This document shows, in pieces, positions 35,505 to 44,229 of a stretch of 64,000 nt of DNA. The DNA comes from Planctomycetales bacterium (GTDB taxonomy: Bacteria; Planctomycetota; Planctomycetia; Isosphaerales; Isosphaeraceae). Where the stretch lies: the NCBI GenBank assembly GCA_027449865.1, contig DAIDKV010000206.1, positions 1 through 64,000 on the forward strand, written 5' to 3'. Under the pieces are notes generated by a model, which had not been told where the DNA came from, did no database searches, and saw only the letters and a list, made by a program, of their open reading frames with translations. Every line of letters starts with the position of its first letter. Position 1 is the first letter of the stretch. A program made the translations under genes and the position numbers.

Positions 35505-36641
35505 ATGGACCGTTTCAGACGGCATCTTCGGTTTCGACCCGGTTTTACGCTGATCGAATTGCTTGTCGTCATCGCGATCATCGCCGTACTGATCGCCCTG
35601 TTACTGCCAGCCGTGCAGGCGGCGCGCGAGGCGGCCCGCCGGGCGCAGTGTACCAACAACCTGAAGCAGCTCGGGCTGGCCCTGGCCAACTACGAGCAGG
35701 CCAATGGGGGCTATCCCGCCTCCTATGGGTCGGCGGCTGGACCCGGAACCTACTGGACGACCTGGGGCTCGTGGAGTCCGCAGGCGATGCTACTCGCCTA
35801 CTTTGAACAGGTCCCAGTCTACAATTCGATCAATTTTTCCGGCATCAGCCACGGCGACCAGGCTCACATGGACATGCTGCAGAAGACCGCGATCACCACG
35901 CGGATCAACTCGCTGCTCTGCCCATCATCCCCCTTGCCCGTGGGAACCTACTACGGTAGCCAGAAGCCGGGTAACAATTACTTCGCCTCGGTGGGCTCCA
36001 GCCTCAACTGGGTAGGCGCCGCCGGCAGCGGTGCCCCCAACGGCATCTTCATGTTCGGCGGAAGTGCCGTCTCGGCCGACCCCGGTAATAACGGCGAACA
36101 GGTTGGGGCTCGCGGCGTCCGCGACGTCACCGACGGCACAAGTAACACAATTGCCTTCGGTGAGTGGCGAACGGGAGACTTCAACTGCACCCAGCTCTCG
36201 ATCCAGGATGTGATCAGCCCCATGCCGTATCCCGGCAACACCTGGGGACCCACGGCGAACATGCCCGCCGGGGCCGCGACTTTCCAGACCTGGATCAATC
36301 AGTGTGCCGGCTACGCCCCGAGCACCATCACCAAAAGCCCCCAGTGGGAATACAACATGAGCTACCTGGGGCAGGCGTGGAACCAGGGAATGTTCGGCTG
36401 GACGCTCGGCAACACCCTGCTGGCGCCCAACTCTCCGTACCCTAACTGCCGGACCTGCACCTGGAACGGCGACTGGGACTGCCCGGGCATGTACGGCCTG
36501 AGCAGCTACCACCCGGGCGGCGGCAACGTGGCGATGGCCGACGGCTCCGTCCATTTCCTCAAGTCGTCCACGAGTATGCTCGTTGTCTGGGCGCTGGGCT
36601 CGCGGGCCCAGAACGAGGTCCTCTCGGGCGGTTCTTACTGA
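35505..36641 (+). CDS. DUF1559 pseudopilin-like protein
   Basis: This 378-residue DUF1559 protein has the basic leader, pilin-like '[21 protein letters not shown]', '[27 protein letters not shown]', and a C-terminal 'YHPGGGNVAMADGSVHFLK' with the His-x9-Asp-Gly signature, ending 'LSGGSY'. The mature domain has an unusual cluster of Trp, Tyr and Cys near residues 300-330 ('PNCRTCTWNGDWDCPGM'). It follows a small lipoprotein gene and precedes two TPR genes and the multiheme cytochrome gene. The ATG at 35505 opens the typical family leader. Confidence 0.95.
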   Translation: MDRFRRHLRFRPGFTLIELLVVIAIIAVLIALLLPAVQAAREAARRAQCTNNLKQLGLALANYEQANGGYPASYGSAAGPGTYWTTWGSWSPQAMLLAYFEQVPVYNSINFSGISHGDQAHMDMLQKTAITTRINSLLCPSSPLPVGTYYGSQKPGNNYFASVGSSLNWVGAAGSGAPNGIFMFGGSAVSADPGNNGEQVGARGVRDVTDGTSNTIAFGEWRTGDFNCTQLSIQDVISPMPYPGNTWGPTANMPAGAATFQTWINQCAGYAPSTITKSPQWEYNMSYLGQAWNQGMFGWTLGNTLLAPNSPYPNCRTCTWNGDWDCPGMYGLSSYHPGGGNVAMADGSVHFLKSSTSMLVVWALGSRAQNEVLSGGSY

Positions 36642-36810
36642 TCCGATCTCGCGAGACTCCGTCTCGATGAATCCGGGCCGGGGACGAAATAGAAAATGGG
36701 GTCGCGCGCCCTGTTTTCCTTCCCCGGCCGCCGGATCGATCTCCTCATCCAGCGGCCGGGCTCCAAACCGGACGCGGTGGATCGTTTTTTCTCCCGATCG
36801 GCGCGACTCC

Positions 36811-38013
36811 ATGTCCATCGACTCTTCTCGCCGCGCCCCGGTGGCGCCTCGGATCGTTCTGTCTCTCTCTTTTCTTGTCATCCTGGGGCTTCTCGTCTGG
36901 GCGTTCTCCCAGATGAGGTGGGATCACTGGGACGAAGTGGCCCGTGCGCAAGCTTATCTCAATCGCGGCGAGGTGGACCTGGCGTTCCAGGCTGTCTCCG
37001 GCATTCGGGATGATCGTCCGGGGGCGGCGGAAGGACTGACCCTGGCGGCCCGGGCGCTCCTCATGCGCGGCAACATCACGACCGCCCGGCGCGTGCTGGA
37101 GCGGACCCTCGTAATGAAGCGCGAGCAGCCCGAGGCCGCGAAGATGCTCGCGGCGATCTACCTCGCCGCGGGGGATGGACAGCGGGCCGTGGCTCTGCTC
37201 GAGATGGCCGCTCGCCTGGAACCGGGCGACTTTCGCCCCTGGTACGCCCTGGGGAAGGTCTTCCACGACACGGGAGAGCTCGATCGATCAGCGGGAGCCT
37301 ACACGGAGGCCCTCCGGCGGAATCCCCCGGCCGCCGAGGCCAGGGAGTCCCGAATCGGTCGGGCACGGGCACAGCTCGACTCCAATCATCCGGAAGAAGC
37401 CGTCGAGGATCTGGTCGCGTTGCGGCGCGAGACCCCCGACGATCCGATGGTCCTCGCCATGGCCGCGCGCCAGGCGAGAGAGCGGGGACGTCCCGAGGAG
37501 GCTCTGGACCTCGCGAATCGCGCACTGGCCGCCGACCCCGCAAGCTTCGAGGCGCTGATGATCCGCGCCCGAGTTCGAATACGGGCCCGCGAGACCCAAC
37601 GGGCGATCAACGACCTGGAGGCGGCCCTTCGAGCGAAGCCCAACGATCGCGCGGCCCTGCAACTCCTGTCCCAGTGCCAGATGAGCCTCGGACTCACCCG
37701 GGAAGCGAAAGCCACGATCGAACGGGCCGACCGCGCCCGCGAACGCATCGAGTTGATGGACCGGCTCTCGAAGTCCATCGACGAACGACCGGAAGACCCG
37801 GAGCCGCGATGGCGACTGGGACAGGCGGCGATGGACGGTCAGATGTATGTCCTGGCGTATCAGTGCTTCCAGGCAGCGCTTTATCTCGATCCCAGCTACA
37901 AGCCGGCGCACAGGTCGCTGGAAGCCCTTCGCTCGGTCAAGGACTTCGACCCTGGATCGCTTCAGGCGTCCGAGGTCCGTCCCTTCGCCGGGCCCGAGGC
38001 CGCCCGACGCTGA
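36811..38013 (+). CDS. membrane-anchored TPR protein
   Basis: This 400-residue protein has a short basic start, one membrane helix (about 14-33), and then a long run of TPR units in the exported part, such as 'ARAQAYLNRGEVDLAFQAVSGI', 'AAIYLAAGDGQRAVALLEMAARLEPGD' and 'ALGKVFHDTGELDRSAGAYTEALRRNP'. I chose the ATG at 36811, where the leader begins; the frame is open upstream across the end of the DUF1559 gene. It is convergent with the next TPR gene, with only 9 bases between the stops. Related TPR proteins commonly accompany CRTAC1-type and multiheme cytochrome genes in planctomycetes; that context is inference. Confidence 0.88.
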   Translation: MSIDSSRRAPVAPRIVLSLSFLVILGLLVWAFSQMRWDHWDEVARAQAYLNRGEVDLAFQAVSGIRDDRPGAAEGLTLAARALLMRGNITTARRVLERTLVMKREQPEAAKMLAAIYLAAGDGQRAVALLEMAARLEPGDFRPWYALGKVFHDTGELDRSAGAYTEALRRNPPAAEARESRIGRARAQLDSNHPEEAVEDLVALRRETPDDPMVLAMAARQARERGRPEEALDLANRALAADPASFEALMIRARVRIRARETQRAINDLEAALRAKPNDRAALQLLSQCQMSLGLTREAKATIERADRARERIELMDRLSKSIDERPEDPEPRWRLGQAAMDGQMYVLAYQCFQAALYLDPSYKPAHRSLEALRSVKDFDPGSLQASEVRPFAGPEAARR

Positions 38014-38022
38014 TCGGGTCGA

Positions 38023-39213
38023 TCAACGATCCTTCAAGGGACGCACTCGGTACAGAGCCTGCTGGATCTCCGGATCGAGCGGATCGAGGGCCAGCGCGAG
38101 CTGATACCAGGCGCGTGCCTCCGGAAGCTGGCTCAGGCTCTCACAGACTTCCCCGAGCCGCCGGAGCAGGCCCCTGTCGCGCCGGATGTTGTGAACATGC
38201 GCCTCCTGGAGCAGGCTCGTGAGCCGTCGCCAACGAGCCGCTCGCTTTTGCGCGGCTCCGGCCCCCTCGTCGCCAAGCCGTGCCAGCGCGGCAGCGCGTC
38301 CCTCGGCCGCTTCGCGGCTGTTCGGATCCAGCCGGAGGGCGATCTCATACTGCCGGGCGGCCTCCTCGGGATTTTTGGATTGGATCGCGAAATGCCCCCG
38401 GAGCAGGGCAAGACCGGTATGATCCACGGGGCCTCCGTCGAGCAGCGACCGGACCTCGTCCAGTCGGAGCCGTCCCAGCGCGATTCGGGCGTGGAGGGTT
38501 CGCACATCGGGATCGGAATCGGGGAGATCCCTGAGCAGGGTCTCGGCGGCCTCCAGCTCGTTGGAGTGCAGCAGAACGCCCGTCAGGGCCAGCCGGCTCG
38601 CGCGATCGTCCGGATCGGCGGCGACGTATCGTTCCAGGTGGGGCCGGATCCGGTCGTTGACCCAGGTGTCCTCAAGGCTATTCGACCAGAGGAAGACATC
38701 GTCGAAGCCGAGAGGCGACTGCTCGGCCAGAGCCCGATACTGGGCCTGGAGCTCGCCGCGACGGGCCTGCATCGCATACAGGAAGATCAACTCCCGGCGG
38801 GCCTCGATCAGCCCGGGATCCATCCGGATCGCGTCGAGGAAGAGGCTTTCCATCCGTCGGGCACGATCGCGGCTCTTCTCGATCTGACCGGCAATGAGCC
38901 GGGCCTGAGCCGCGCGATCGTCCGACCCAGGTATCCCGACAAGCAACTCGACGGCCCGATCCGAACGGCCCCGGCCCAGCTCCAGTTCGGCCCAGAGAAC
39001 CGCTTCGTCGATCCCGGGCGTGCGCTGCCTCGCCAGCCTCCCCAACAAGCTCTCGGCCCGCGACCACTGACGTTCCTTGAGCGCCTGCCGGACCTCCTCG
39101 GCCATCGCCTCGGAATCCACGGGAACCCGGGCGCGGATCGCGGCAGTCAGGCCGGCGATCCCGAGAAGCGAGACCACGGCGATGAACCATGCTTTCCGAC
39201 CAGGGTGAACCAT
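38023..39213 (-). CDS. membrane-anchored TPR protein
   Basis: This 396-residue protein has one N-terminal membrane helix (about 8-26) followed by TPR-like repeats throughout, for example 'ALKERQWSRAESLLGRLARQ', 'LLVGIPGSDDRAAQARLIAGQIEKS' and, at the end, 'CESLSQLPEARAWYQLALALDPLDPEIQQALYRVRPL'. It is read in the same direction as the multiheme cytochrome gene and begins about 117 bases after its stop, so the two may form an operon. The related TPR gene on the opposite strand ends 9 bases away. The protein probably faces outward and works as a docking platform for other envelope proteins. Confidence 0.85.
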   Translation of the reverse strand: MVHPGRKAWFIAVVSLLGIAGLTAAIRARVPVDSEAMAEEVRQALKERQWSRAESLLGRLARQRTPGIDEAVLWAELELGRGRSDRAVELLVGIPGSDDRAAQARLIAGQIEKSRDRARRMESLFLDAIRMDPGLIEARRELIFLYAMQARRGELQAQYRALAEQSPLGFDDVFLWSNSLEDTWVNDRIRPHLERYVAADPDDRASRLALTGVLLHSNELEAAETLLRDLPDSDPDVRTLHARIALGRLRLDEVRSLLDGGPVDHTGLALLRGHFAIQSKNPEEAARQYEIALRLDPNSREAAEGRAAALARLGDEGAGAAQKRAARWRRLTSLLQEAHVHNIRRDRGLLRRLGEVCESLSQLPEARAWYQLALALDPLDPEIQQALYRVRPLKDR

Positions 39214-39330
39214 TCCCGAGGGGCCTCCTGGTCACCTGGGATCCACGAGACGGGCGCCATCACTCGACCTCACCGCAAGGCACCTCCGCGCCACCACCCG
39301 CCTCGACGGCGGCCGGGATGCCGCGGAGCC

Positions 39331-41232
39331 TCAATGGACCGCCGCGGCGCCGCTCGACGTCGAAACCGCTTCTCGGATACGAATCAAATGGTCTGTCTTG
39401 AAGGAATGCGTCGACTCGGACCAGATCCGCGGCATGTGACACCCGAGGCAGCCCTTCGACGCATCCACCGGACAGAACACTCCCGACCGACCCCGTTCGG
39501 GCCGATCTCCGGCCGGCGCCGGTGCCGATGTCCGACCGGGCGAATGGCAGGCGAGGCATTTCGCCTCGTTGCTGACGAGGGATGTCTCGGCGTTGCGATG
39601 CGGATCGTGGCAGGTCACGCAGCCCAACGCCCCGGCGCTTTCGATGTAGCATCGGCTCCAGGTCATCGTCAAGGACTGGAACCGGAGCAGGCTCGGATCG
39701 GTCCTGGGAAGGTCGGGAGCGAGGGAGGGCCGGCCGCCGTGGCACTTCGCGCAGATCCGATCGCTGATCGACGGCGGCTCCTTGGCACGGGCGACGATCG
39801 TGGGATCGTGGAAATCCGCCTGGGCGGCCACAACGTGGTTCCCGCCCGGCCCATGACACCCCTCGCAGCCGATCGAGGGATCCCGAGCCGCGGGGCCCGT
39901 GTCGTGGACGATGGCATGGGGGTCGGTCGTGTGGCAGGTGAGGCATCGGCGCACGCCATCCCCCTGGAGCATGCTCAGACCCAGATACTCGGCCTCCTTC
40001 GCCGGTTGGCGCGGCAGGCCGGTGGCGACGTCCCAGCCGGAGCCCCGGGGGGACTGGTACGGGCTGACCCGGATCATGACCGAACCACCGGAATTCTCCC
40101 GGCCGACGAATGTCATCAGATGATCGCGAGATCCGAACGCATAGTCGATGACGGCCTGAAAGACATGTTCGTTCGCCCGGGTCTCGACGACCACCGAATC
40201 CCCCTCATGCCGGAACCGGTGGGTGACGCCGGGATCGCCCGGGTCTTGCAGGGGAGCTCGGGGCCAGGCGAAGTCTTTCAGGTCGCTGGCTCGCGAGAAG
40301 GTCGTGGCGTGCCGGCTGGCGCGAACGGTCCGGGCCAGTTCGCGATGGCAATCGGCACAGCGAGCCGATCCCACGTAGGGGGCCGGCTCGGGTTCAATCG
40401 GATTCTCCAGGCGATACGAGGTGCTCTTCTCTCGCGCGACCTCGGCCTGATCCCACTCCTCGCGCTGGATGAAGCCGCGGCTGAGAAGCCAGTAGGCTTC
40501 GGGATCCTTGCTGGTCCTGGGAAGCGCCTCAAGGATTTCGGTAGCTTCCGCGGGCCGGCCTGTTCGGAGCAACGAAACGGCGAGAAGCTTCTGGAACGAG
40601 GCAACCTGGATCGGAGCGACGGAGCGACCTTCGGGATCGAGTTCCAGGGCACGCCGCAGAGCCCTCACGGTGCCGGCGTGGTCGTGAAGCTCGGAGCGAA
40701 TGCCGCTCAGGAGGAACTGGGCCTGAGCCTCCGATCCCGGCTGTCTGACGAGGCGCTCAGCCAGTTCCTCGGCGGTCTGGTATCGGTCGTTTCTGGCGTA
40801 GAGAGCCACCAGCGCGGCGAGAGCCTCGGGATGATCCGGATCGCGTTCGAGAGCCGATTGGTACTTTTTGAAGGCCGGGTCCGTCTGGCCGGTCCTCAGG
40901 AGGGCTCGTCCGAAGAGGAAGAGATCCTCGGCCTCCTGGTTCGCGGCGTCCACCCGGCGATAAAGGGCGAGGGCTCTCTGGTTCTCATCGGCCCGAGCGG
41001 CCGCCCGGGCCGCCAGTCGCATCGCGAACGGATCGTCAGGAACCGCCTTCAACCGTCGATGGGCCAGGTCCCCAGCCCGGTCCCATTCGCCCCGAGAGTA
41101 GGCCATCCCCGCCTGCGCGTTCAACGTCGGGAAGATCCGCTCATACGCCAGAGCGAGGGCCGAGACACCGCCCAGCCCCAGCGCGCCGAGGAGAAGCAGC
41201 CAGCGACGGCGCCGTTTTACCGAATACGGCAT
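39331..41232 (-). CDS. TPR protein with seven c-type heme sites
   Basis: This 633-residue protein combines an N-terminal membrane anchor (about 11-30), a TPR region (about 36-270) and a heptaheme cytochrome domain. The heme-binding CxxCH motifs begin at residues 292, 430, 456, 494, 538, 559 and 595. A conserved histidine-rich segment between 340 and 370 ('THRFRHEGD', 'NEHVF') may supply distal ligands. Such TPR-multiheme proteins are common in planctomycetes and Acidobacteria, often near CRTAC1 (ASPIC/UnbV) genes, but none is present here. The anchor places the hemes on the outer face of the inner membrane, so electron transfer in the envelope is likely. The downstream gene encodes another TPR protein. 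Confidence 0.92.
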   Translation of the reverse strand: MPYSVKRRRRWLLLLGALGLGGVSALALAYERIFPTLNAQAGMAYSRGEWDRAGDLAHRRLKAVPDDPFAMRLAARAAARADENQRALALYRRVDAANQEAEDLFLFGRALLRTGQTDPAFKKYQSALERDPDHPEALAALVALYARNDRYQTAEELAERLVRQPGSEAQAQFLLSGIRSELHDHAGTVRALRRALELDPEGRSVAPIQVASFQKLLAVSLLRTGRPAEATEILEALPRTSKDPEAYWLLSRGFIQREEWDQAEVAREKSTSYRLENPIEPEPAPYVGSARCADCHRELARTVRASRHATTFSRASDLKDFAWPRAPLQDPGDPGVTHRFRHEGDSVVVETRANEHVFQAVIDYAFGSRDHLMTFVGRENSGGSVMIRVSPYQSPRGSGWDVATGLPRQPAKEAEYLGLSMLQGDGVRRCLTCHTTDPHAIVHDTGPAARDPSIGCEGCHGPGGNHVVAAQADFHDPTIVARAKEPPSISDRICAKCHGGRPSLAPDLPRTDPSLLRFQSLTMTWSRCYIESAGALGCVTCHDPHRNAETSLVSNEAKCLACHSPGRTSAPAPAGDRPERGRSGVFCPVDASKGCLGCHMPRIWSESTHSFKTDHLIRIREAVSTSSGAAAVH

Positions 41233-41561
41233 GAAAACCGGCCTCTCCGTTCATCAACCTGGGATGTGACGGCTCCTTGCCAGAAAAGTCCCGTGGATTT
41301 TATCCCGATTCCTCCGCCCCAGGCAATCGATCCGCATTGCCGCCTTGCAGACCGTCTCCCGCCGCGACGGCGCGGGGGTCGGTCTCCGCCCGGCTTTTTC
41401 CGACCCTTCTGGTTCAACGAGATCACAAGGCGCGAAGGCGACCGGTTGCCGGGAACAGAGTCAACCAGGAGGCGGGCCTCCTCATTGGCCATCGACGAGA
41501 GAGTTCGTGACCGTTCCGGCGATCGAGAACGGGGAAGCCCGATCGTCGTTCCCGAACCCGG

Positions 41562-42359
41562 TCACTCCGGCCCCTCGTAGACCGTCCAGCCCTCCGCGGC
41601 GGCATTGCGCTGCAAGACGTAGCGGGCGTCGTCGGCAAAGAGCCAGGCGACGAAGAGGCCCGTCAGCGCCCCGCCGACATGCGCCAGGTACGCCACCCCT
41701 CCCTCGCTGGCCCCGGTCCGAAACGCCCCGGCACCCATCCAGATCTGGAGGGCAATCCAGACGCCGATCACAATCCAGGCTGGCATCACCGTGATGATCT
41801 GAAAGAACAGCACGCGCATCTCGTTATGTGGAAACCAGAGGACGTACGCTCCCATGATCCCCGCGATCGCGCCCGAGGCCCCCAGGGTTGGGATCTCCGA
41901 CATCGGATTGGCCGCGATCTGCAAGAGCGACCCCATCAGCCCGCATGCCAGGTACACCAGAAGATACCGAACCGAGCCCAGCACCTCCTCGACGTTGTCG
42001 CCGACGATCCAGAGATACAGCATGTTCCCCAGCAGGTGCAACCAGCTTCCGTGCAGGAACATCGAGGTCAGGAGCGTCCACCGAACCGGGATCGGGCAAG
42101 GGTAATGCTCGATCGGGCGCCCAATCCACTCGCGATGTCGGCCGAAGGCGTCGCGGACCGGCCCCTGAACCACTCTCACGATCGGCTCATCAAGGTCGAG
42201 GTTCTGGGTGACCTCCACGGGCGTCATCGCGAAGGCCCGCGTGAATTCCTCGCCGCGATCCTGCTGCACCAGAAAAATCGTGATATTCGTGGCGATCAAT
42301 ATATAGGTGACAATCGGAACAATCCGAGTACGCTGCATGTCGCCGAGCGGGAGGACCAT
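41562..42359 (-). CDS. rhomboid family intramembrane serine protease
   Basis: This 265-residue polytopic protein cleaves membrane-spanning substrates within the bilayer. The catalytic dyad is Ser162 in 'GASGAIAG' and His227 in 'AHVGGALTG', with the supporting Asn112 in 'HLLGNMLYLW' and His108 from 'SWLH'. About six membrane segments are visible. A long loop between the first and second segment (about 40-90) is typical of the group. Substrates are unknown. It lies downstream of, and in the same direction as, the Ldh-like gene, 33 bases apart, possibly cotranscribed. Confidence 0.93.
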   Translation of the reverse strand: MVLPLGDMQRTRIVPIVTYILIATNITIFLVQQDRGEEFTRAFAMTPVEVTQNLDLDEPIVRVVQGPVRDAFGRHREWIGRPIEHYPCPIPVRWTLLTSMFLHGSWLHLLGNMLYLWIVGDNVEEVLGSVRYLLVYLACGLMGSLLQIAANPMSEIPTLGASGAIAGIMGAYVLWFPHNEMRVLFFQIITVMPAWIVIGVWIALQIWMGAGAFRTGASEGGVAYLAHVGGALTGLFVAWLFADDARYVLQRNAAAEGWTVYEGPE

Positions 42360-42391
42360 GATCGGGGCTCATCGGTATGGGGAAGACGAGG

Positions 42392-43243
42392 TCACGAGCC
42401 AACGGAGGGAACAGGTCCACCGCCGATCGCCGCGGGAACTTCGATGGCGAACCGGCGCGCCCATTCCACCAGCGACTTCCACGCCGAGGCGCCCACGGTG
42501 ACGCCCCTCGATCGGGCCTCTCGACGGCGGACCTCCCAGGTCTCGGGCAGCAGACGGCCAGGAGCCTCGCCCAGTCTGCCCGCAACCTCGGCCAGCCGCC
42601 GATCAAACGCGGTGAGCGACTCCAGCGCCGGTACGGAAACCGCCATCAGGAGCCAGCCGCCTTCCGGTACCAGGACTTCGCTCGCCGCCCAGAAACCTTC
42701 CAGACGCGACGGGCGGGCCAACCGGCGCTCGCCCAGGGCGGCCAGGCCCGTGTCCAGAATCATCGGCAGCCCGCCCTCGGAGGGGAGGGCCAGGCTCCAG
42801 GATCGCCCCGGCCCCAGCACAGCGCCGGCCATCGGGCCGATGGCGATCCCCGCCGCCACCGCCGCGGTGGACTCCATCGGTCCCGCCCCGACCACCCGAA
42901 CCATTCCGACTGCCGCGTCACGCGCCTTCTCGACGGCCATCCCCGCGGCCCGTTCCAGCACGAGCGGAGCCGGTCCCTGCTCGCCATCGAGCAATGCCAG
43001 CGCCGTCCGCTCCTGAGTCACCCGACCCCTCGCCGACGGATCGACCCGACCCGCCGACATCGCCTCCAACCAGGTCGGCAACGTGGCGATGCCCAGCGAA
43101 GAGGCACCCGCCGCATCAAACCAGAGCAGTTGCGCGACGAGCGCCAGCGACCGCGGGCCGGATAATCCGACGGCCTCGCCCATCGCCACGCCGAAGCGGC
43201 GTAAATCGTCGAGCCCGTATCGATGGGTCACGGCCGCCGACAC
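42392..43243 (-). CDS. Ldh_2-family protein lacking catalytic histidine motifs
   Basis: This 283-residue protein aligns with malate/L-lactate dehydrogenases of the Ldh_2 (type 2 malate/lactate/sulfolactate dehydrogenase) family: an N-terminal helix 'GVAMGEAVGLSGPRSLALVAQLL', then 'TALALLDGEQGPAPLVLERAAGMAVEKARDAAVGMVRV', a segment equivalent to 'FVLDMATS' ('MILDTGLAAL') and a reduced C-terminal half. However, the usual 'HDSHG' reads 'AGASSLG', and the usual 'NSNHFG' reads 'GAGPMES', so the catalytic histidines are absent. The length is also about 60-70 residues short. It is probably a pseudoenzyme or a protein with a different activity. It stands immediately upstream of the rhomboid gene. Confidence 0.65.
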   Translation of the reverse strand: MSAAVTHRYGLDDLRRFGVAMGEAVGLSGPRSLALVAQLLWFDAAGASSLGIATLPTWLEAMSAGRVDPSARGRVTQERTALALLDGEQGPAPLVLERAAGMAVEKARDAAVGMVRVVGAGPMESTAAVAAGIAIGPMAGAVLGPGRSWSLALPSEGGLPMILDTGLAALGERRLARPSRLEGFWAASEVLVPEGGWLLMAVSVPALESLTAFDRRLAEVAGRLGEAPGRLLPETWEVRRREARSRGVTVGASAWKSLVEWARRFAIEVPAAIGGGPVPSVGS

Positions 43244-43338
43244 GCCTGCCTGGTCCTCCCTTTGGGACGATCGCGAAGAACGACGCTCTCGCCCAGATTA
43301 CGGGAACACGGACAGACTTGCAATTCCCGCGAGCCGGG

Positions 43339-43890
43339 TCAGAGGACCGGCCGGATCGGTCGACCGATGGGGGAACCCTCGGACTCGAGCTTCTCCCACT
43401 CGCGACGAACGCACGAGAGCCCAAACGCGCAGAGCTCGAACTCATCGCTCAAACGTCGGTAAACCGAGCTCATGAAGCTTCCCGAGCTGAGCCGGCTGGC
43501 CACATAATACGACCGGCGCCCCTGTTCCTGGTAGTCGATCAGGGCATCCGGGGAATGCTCCCGGCGCAACCGGCCGAGAGCCTCGGGATAGACACCCGTC
43601 CAGAAGAGCGTAAAATCGCCGATGTGCCGGTGGCACTCACGCTTCCGGTCGGCGTCGCCGGCCGCCTCGGCCTCGGCGACCATCCGGGTGACTTCCACAA
43701 GCGCCCGCCCCTGGGCGTCTCGAATCCGCCCCAAAGCCTGGCTCGGGACAAACTGCGCCAGTAGCCCAGCGACATACTGCACCAGCGAGGGGTCGCCGAT
43801 GCCCAGCTCGTTCATGAACGCGTATTCCGCCAGCCCGCGGAAAAGGCGGTGCAGCGGGTGCGACTCCGAGATCGTGCGCAATGGTTCCAT
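43339..43890 (-). CDS. conserved-looking hypothetical protein
   Basis: This 183-residue soluble protein is predominantly helical: 'LFRGLAEYAFMNELGIGDPSLVQYVAGLLAQF' is followed by 'ECHRHIGDFTLFWTGVYPEAL' and 'YVASRLSSGSFMSSVYRRLSDEFELCAFGLSCVRREWEKL'. It contains no signal peptide, membrane segment or catalytic motif that I recognise. GAGGAG precedes the ATG. It is divergent from the beta-CASP nuclease gene across a 339-base gap. Reasonable codon usage and an intact frame support a real gene. Function unknown. Confidence 0.7.
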   Translation of the reverse strand: MEPLRTISESHPLHRLFRGLAEYAFMNELGIGDPSLVQYVAGLLAQFVPSQALGRIRDAQGRALVEVTRMVAEAEAAGDADRKRECHRHIGDFTLFWTGVYPEALGRLRREHSPDALIDYQEQGRRSYYVASRLSSGSFMSSVYRRLSDEFELCAFGLSCVRREWEKLESEGSPIGRPIRPVL

Positions 43891-44229
43891 CGAGGGCGCT
43901 CCTCACCCAATCTTCACGACCATGAAAAAGTCGGATGGAAAACCGATCGGGACGAAGGTTGGCATCATCAGGGGGCCAGTTCGCGAGGTGTGTGGGACAA
44001 GGTCGGTGGCCTCTCATGCAAATACTACGCCATGGCCCCGATCCGGGCAACATCGACCGATCCCCACGACGCGTCAAGACGGAACAGACCCCGGCGCCCC
44101 GCCTTGAAGGCCCGGGGCGTTCGTGGCATGATGGAACGATCCAGAAATGCGGAATGTATCGGCGACTTGAACCGCCCGGCGGCCCGCCGCCAGGGGCCGG
44201 ACTGGTCGGGTCGCCGGGAGGGTTGTTGG
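43891..44229. other. intergenic region between divergent genes
   Basis: These 339 bases hold no independent gene. The nuclease frame stays open through here on the plus strand, but its translation lacks homology until the TTG at 44230. It presumably contains two divergent promoters. Confidence 0.4.

Noticed and set aside
38191-41580. A 1129-codon open frame on the plus strand
   Set aside because: It is antisense to the heptaheme cytochrome and TPR genes. Its translation is Gly/Arg/Pro-rich with no family pattern; long shadow frames are common in GC-rich DNA.
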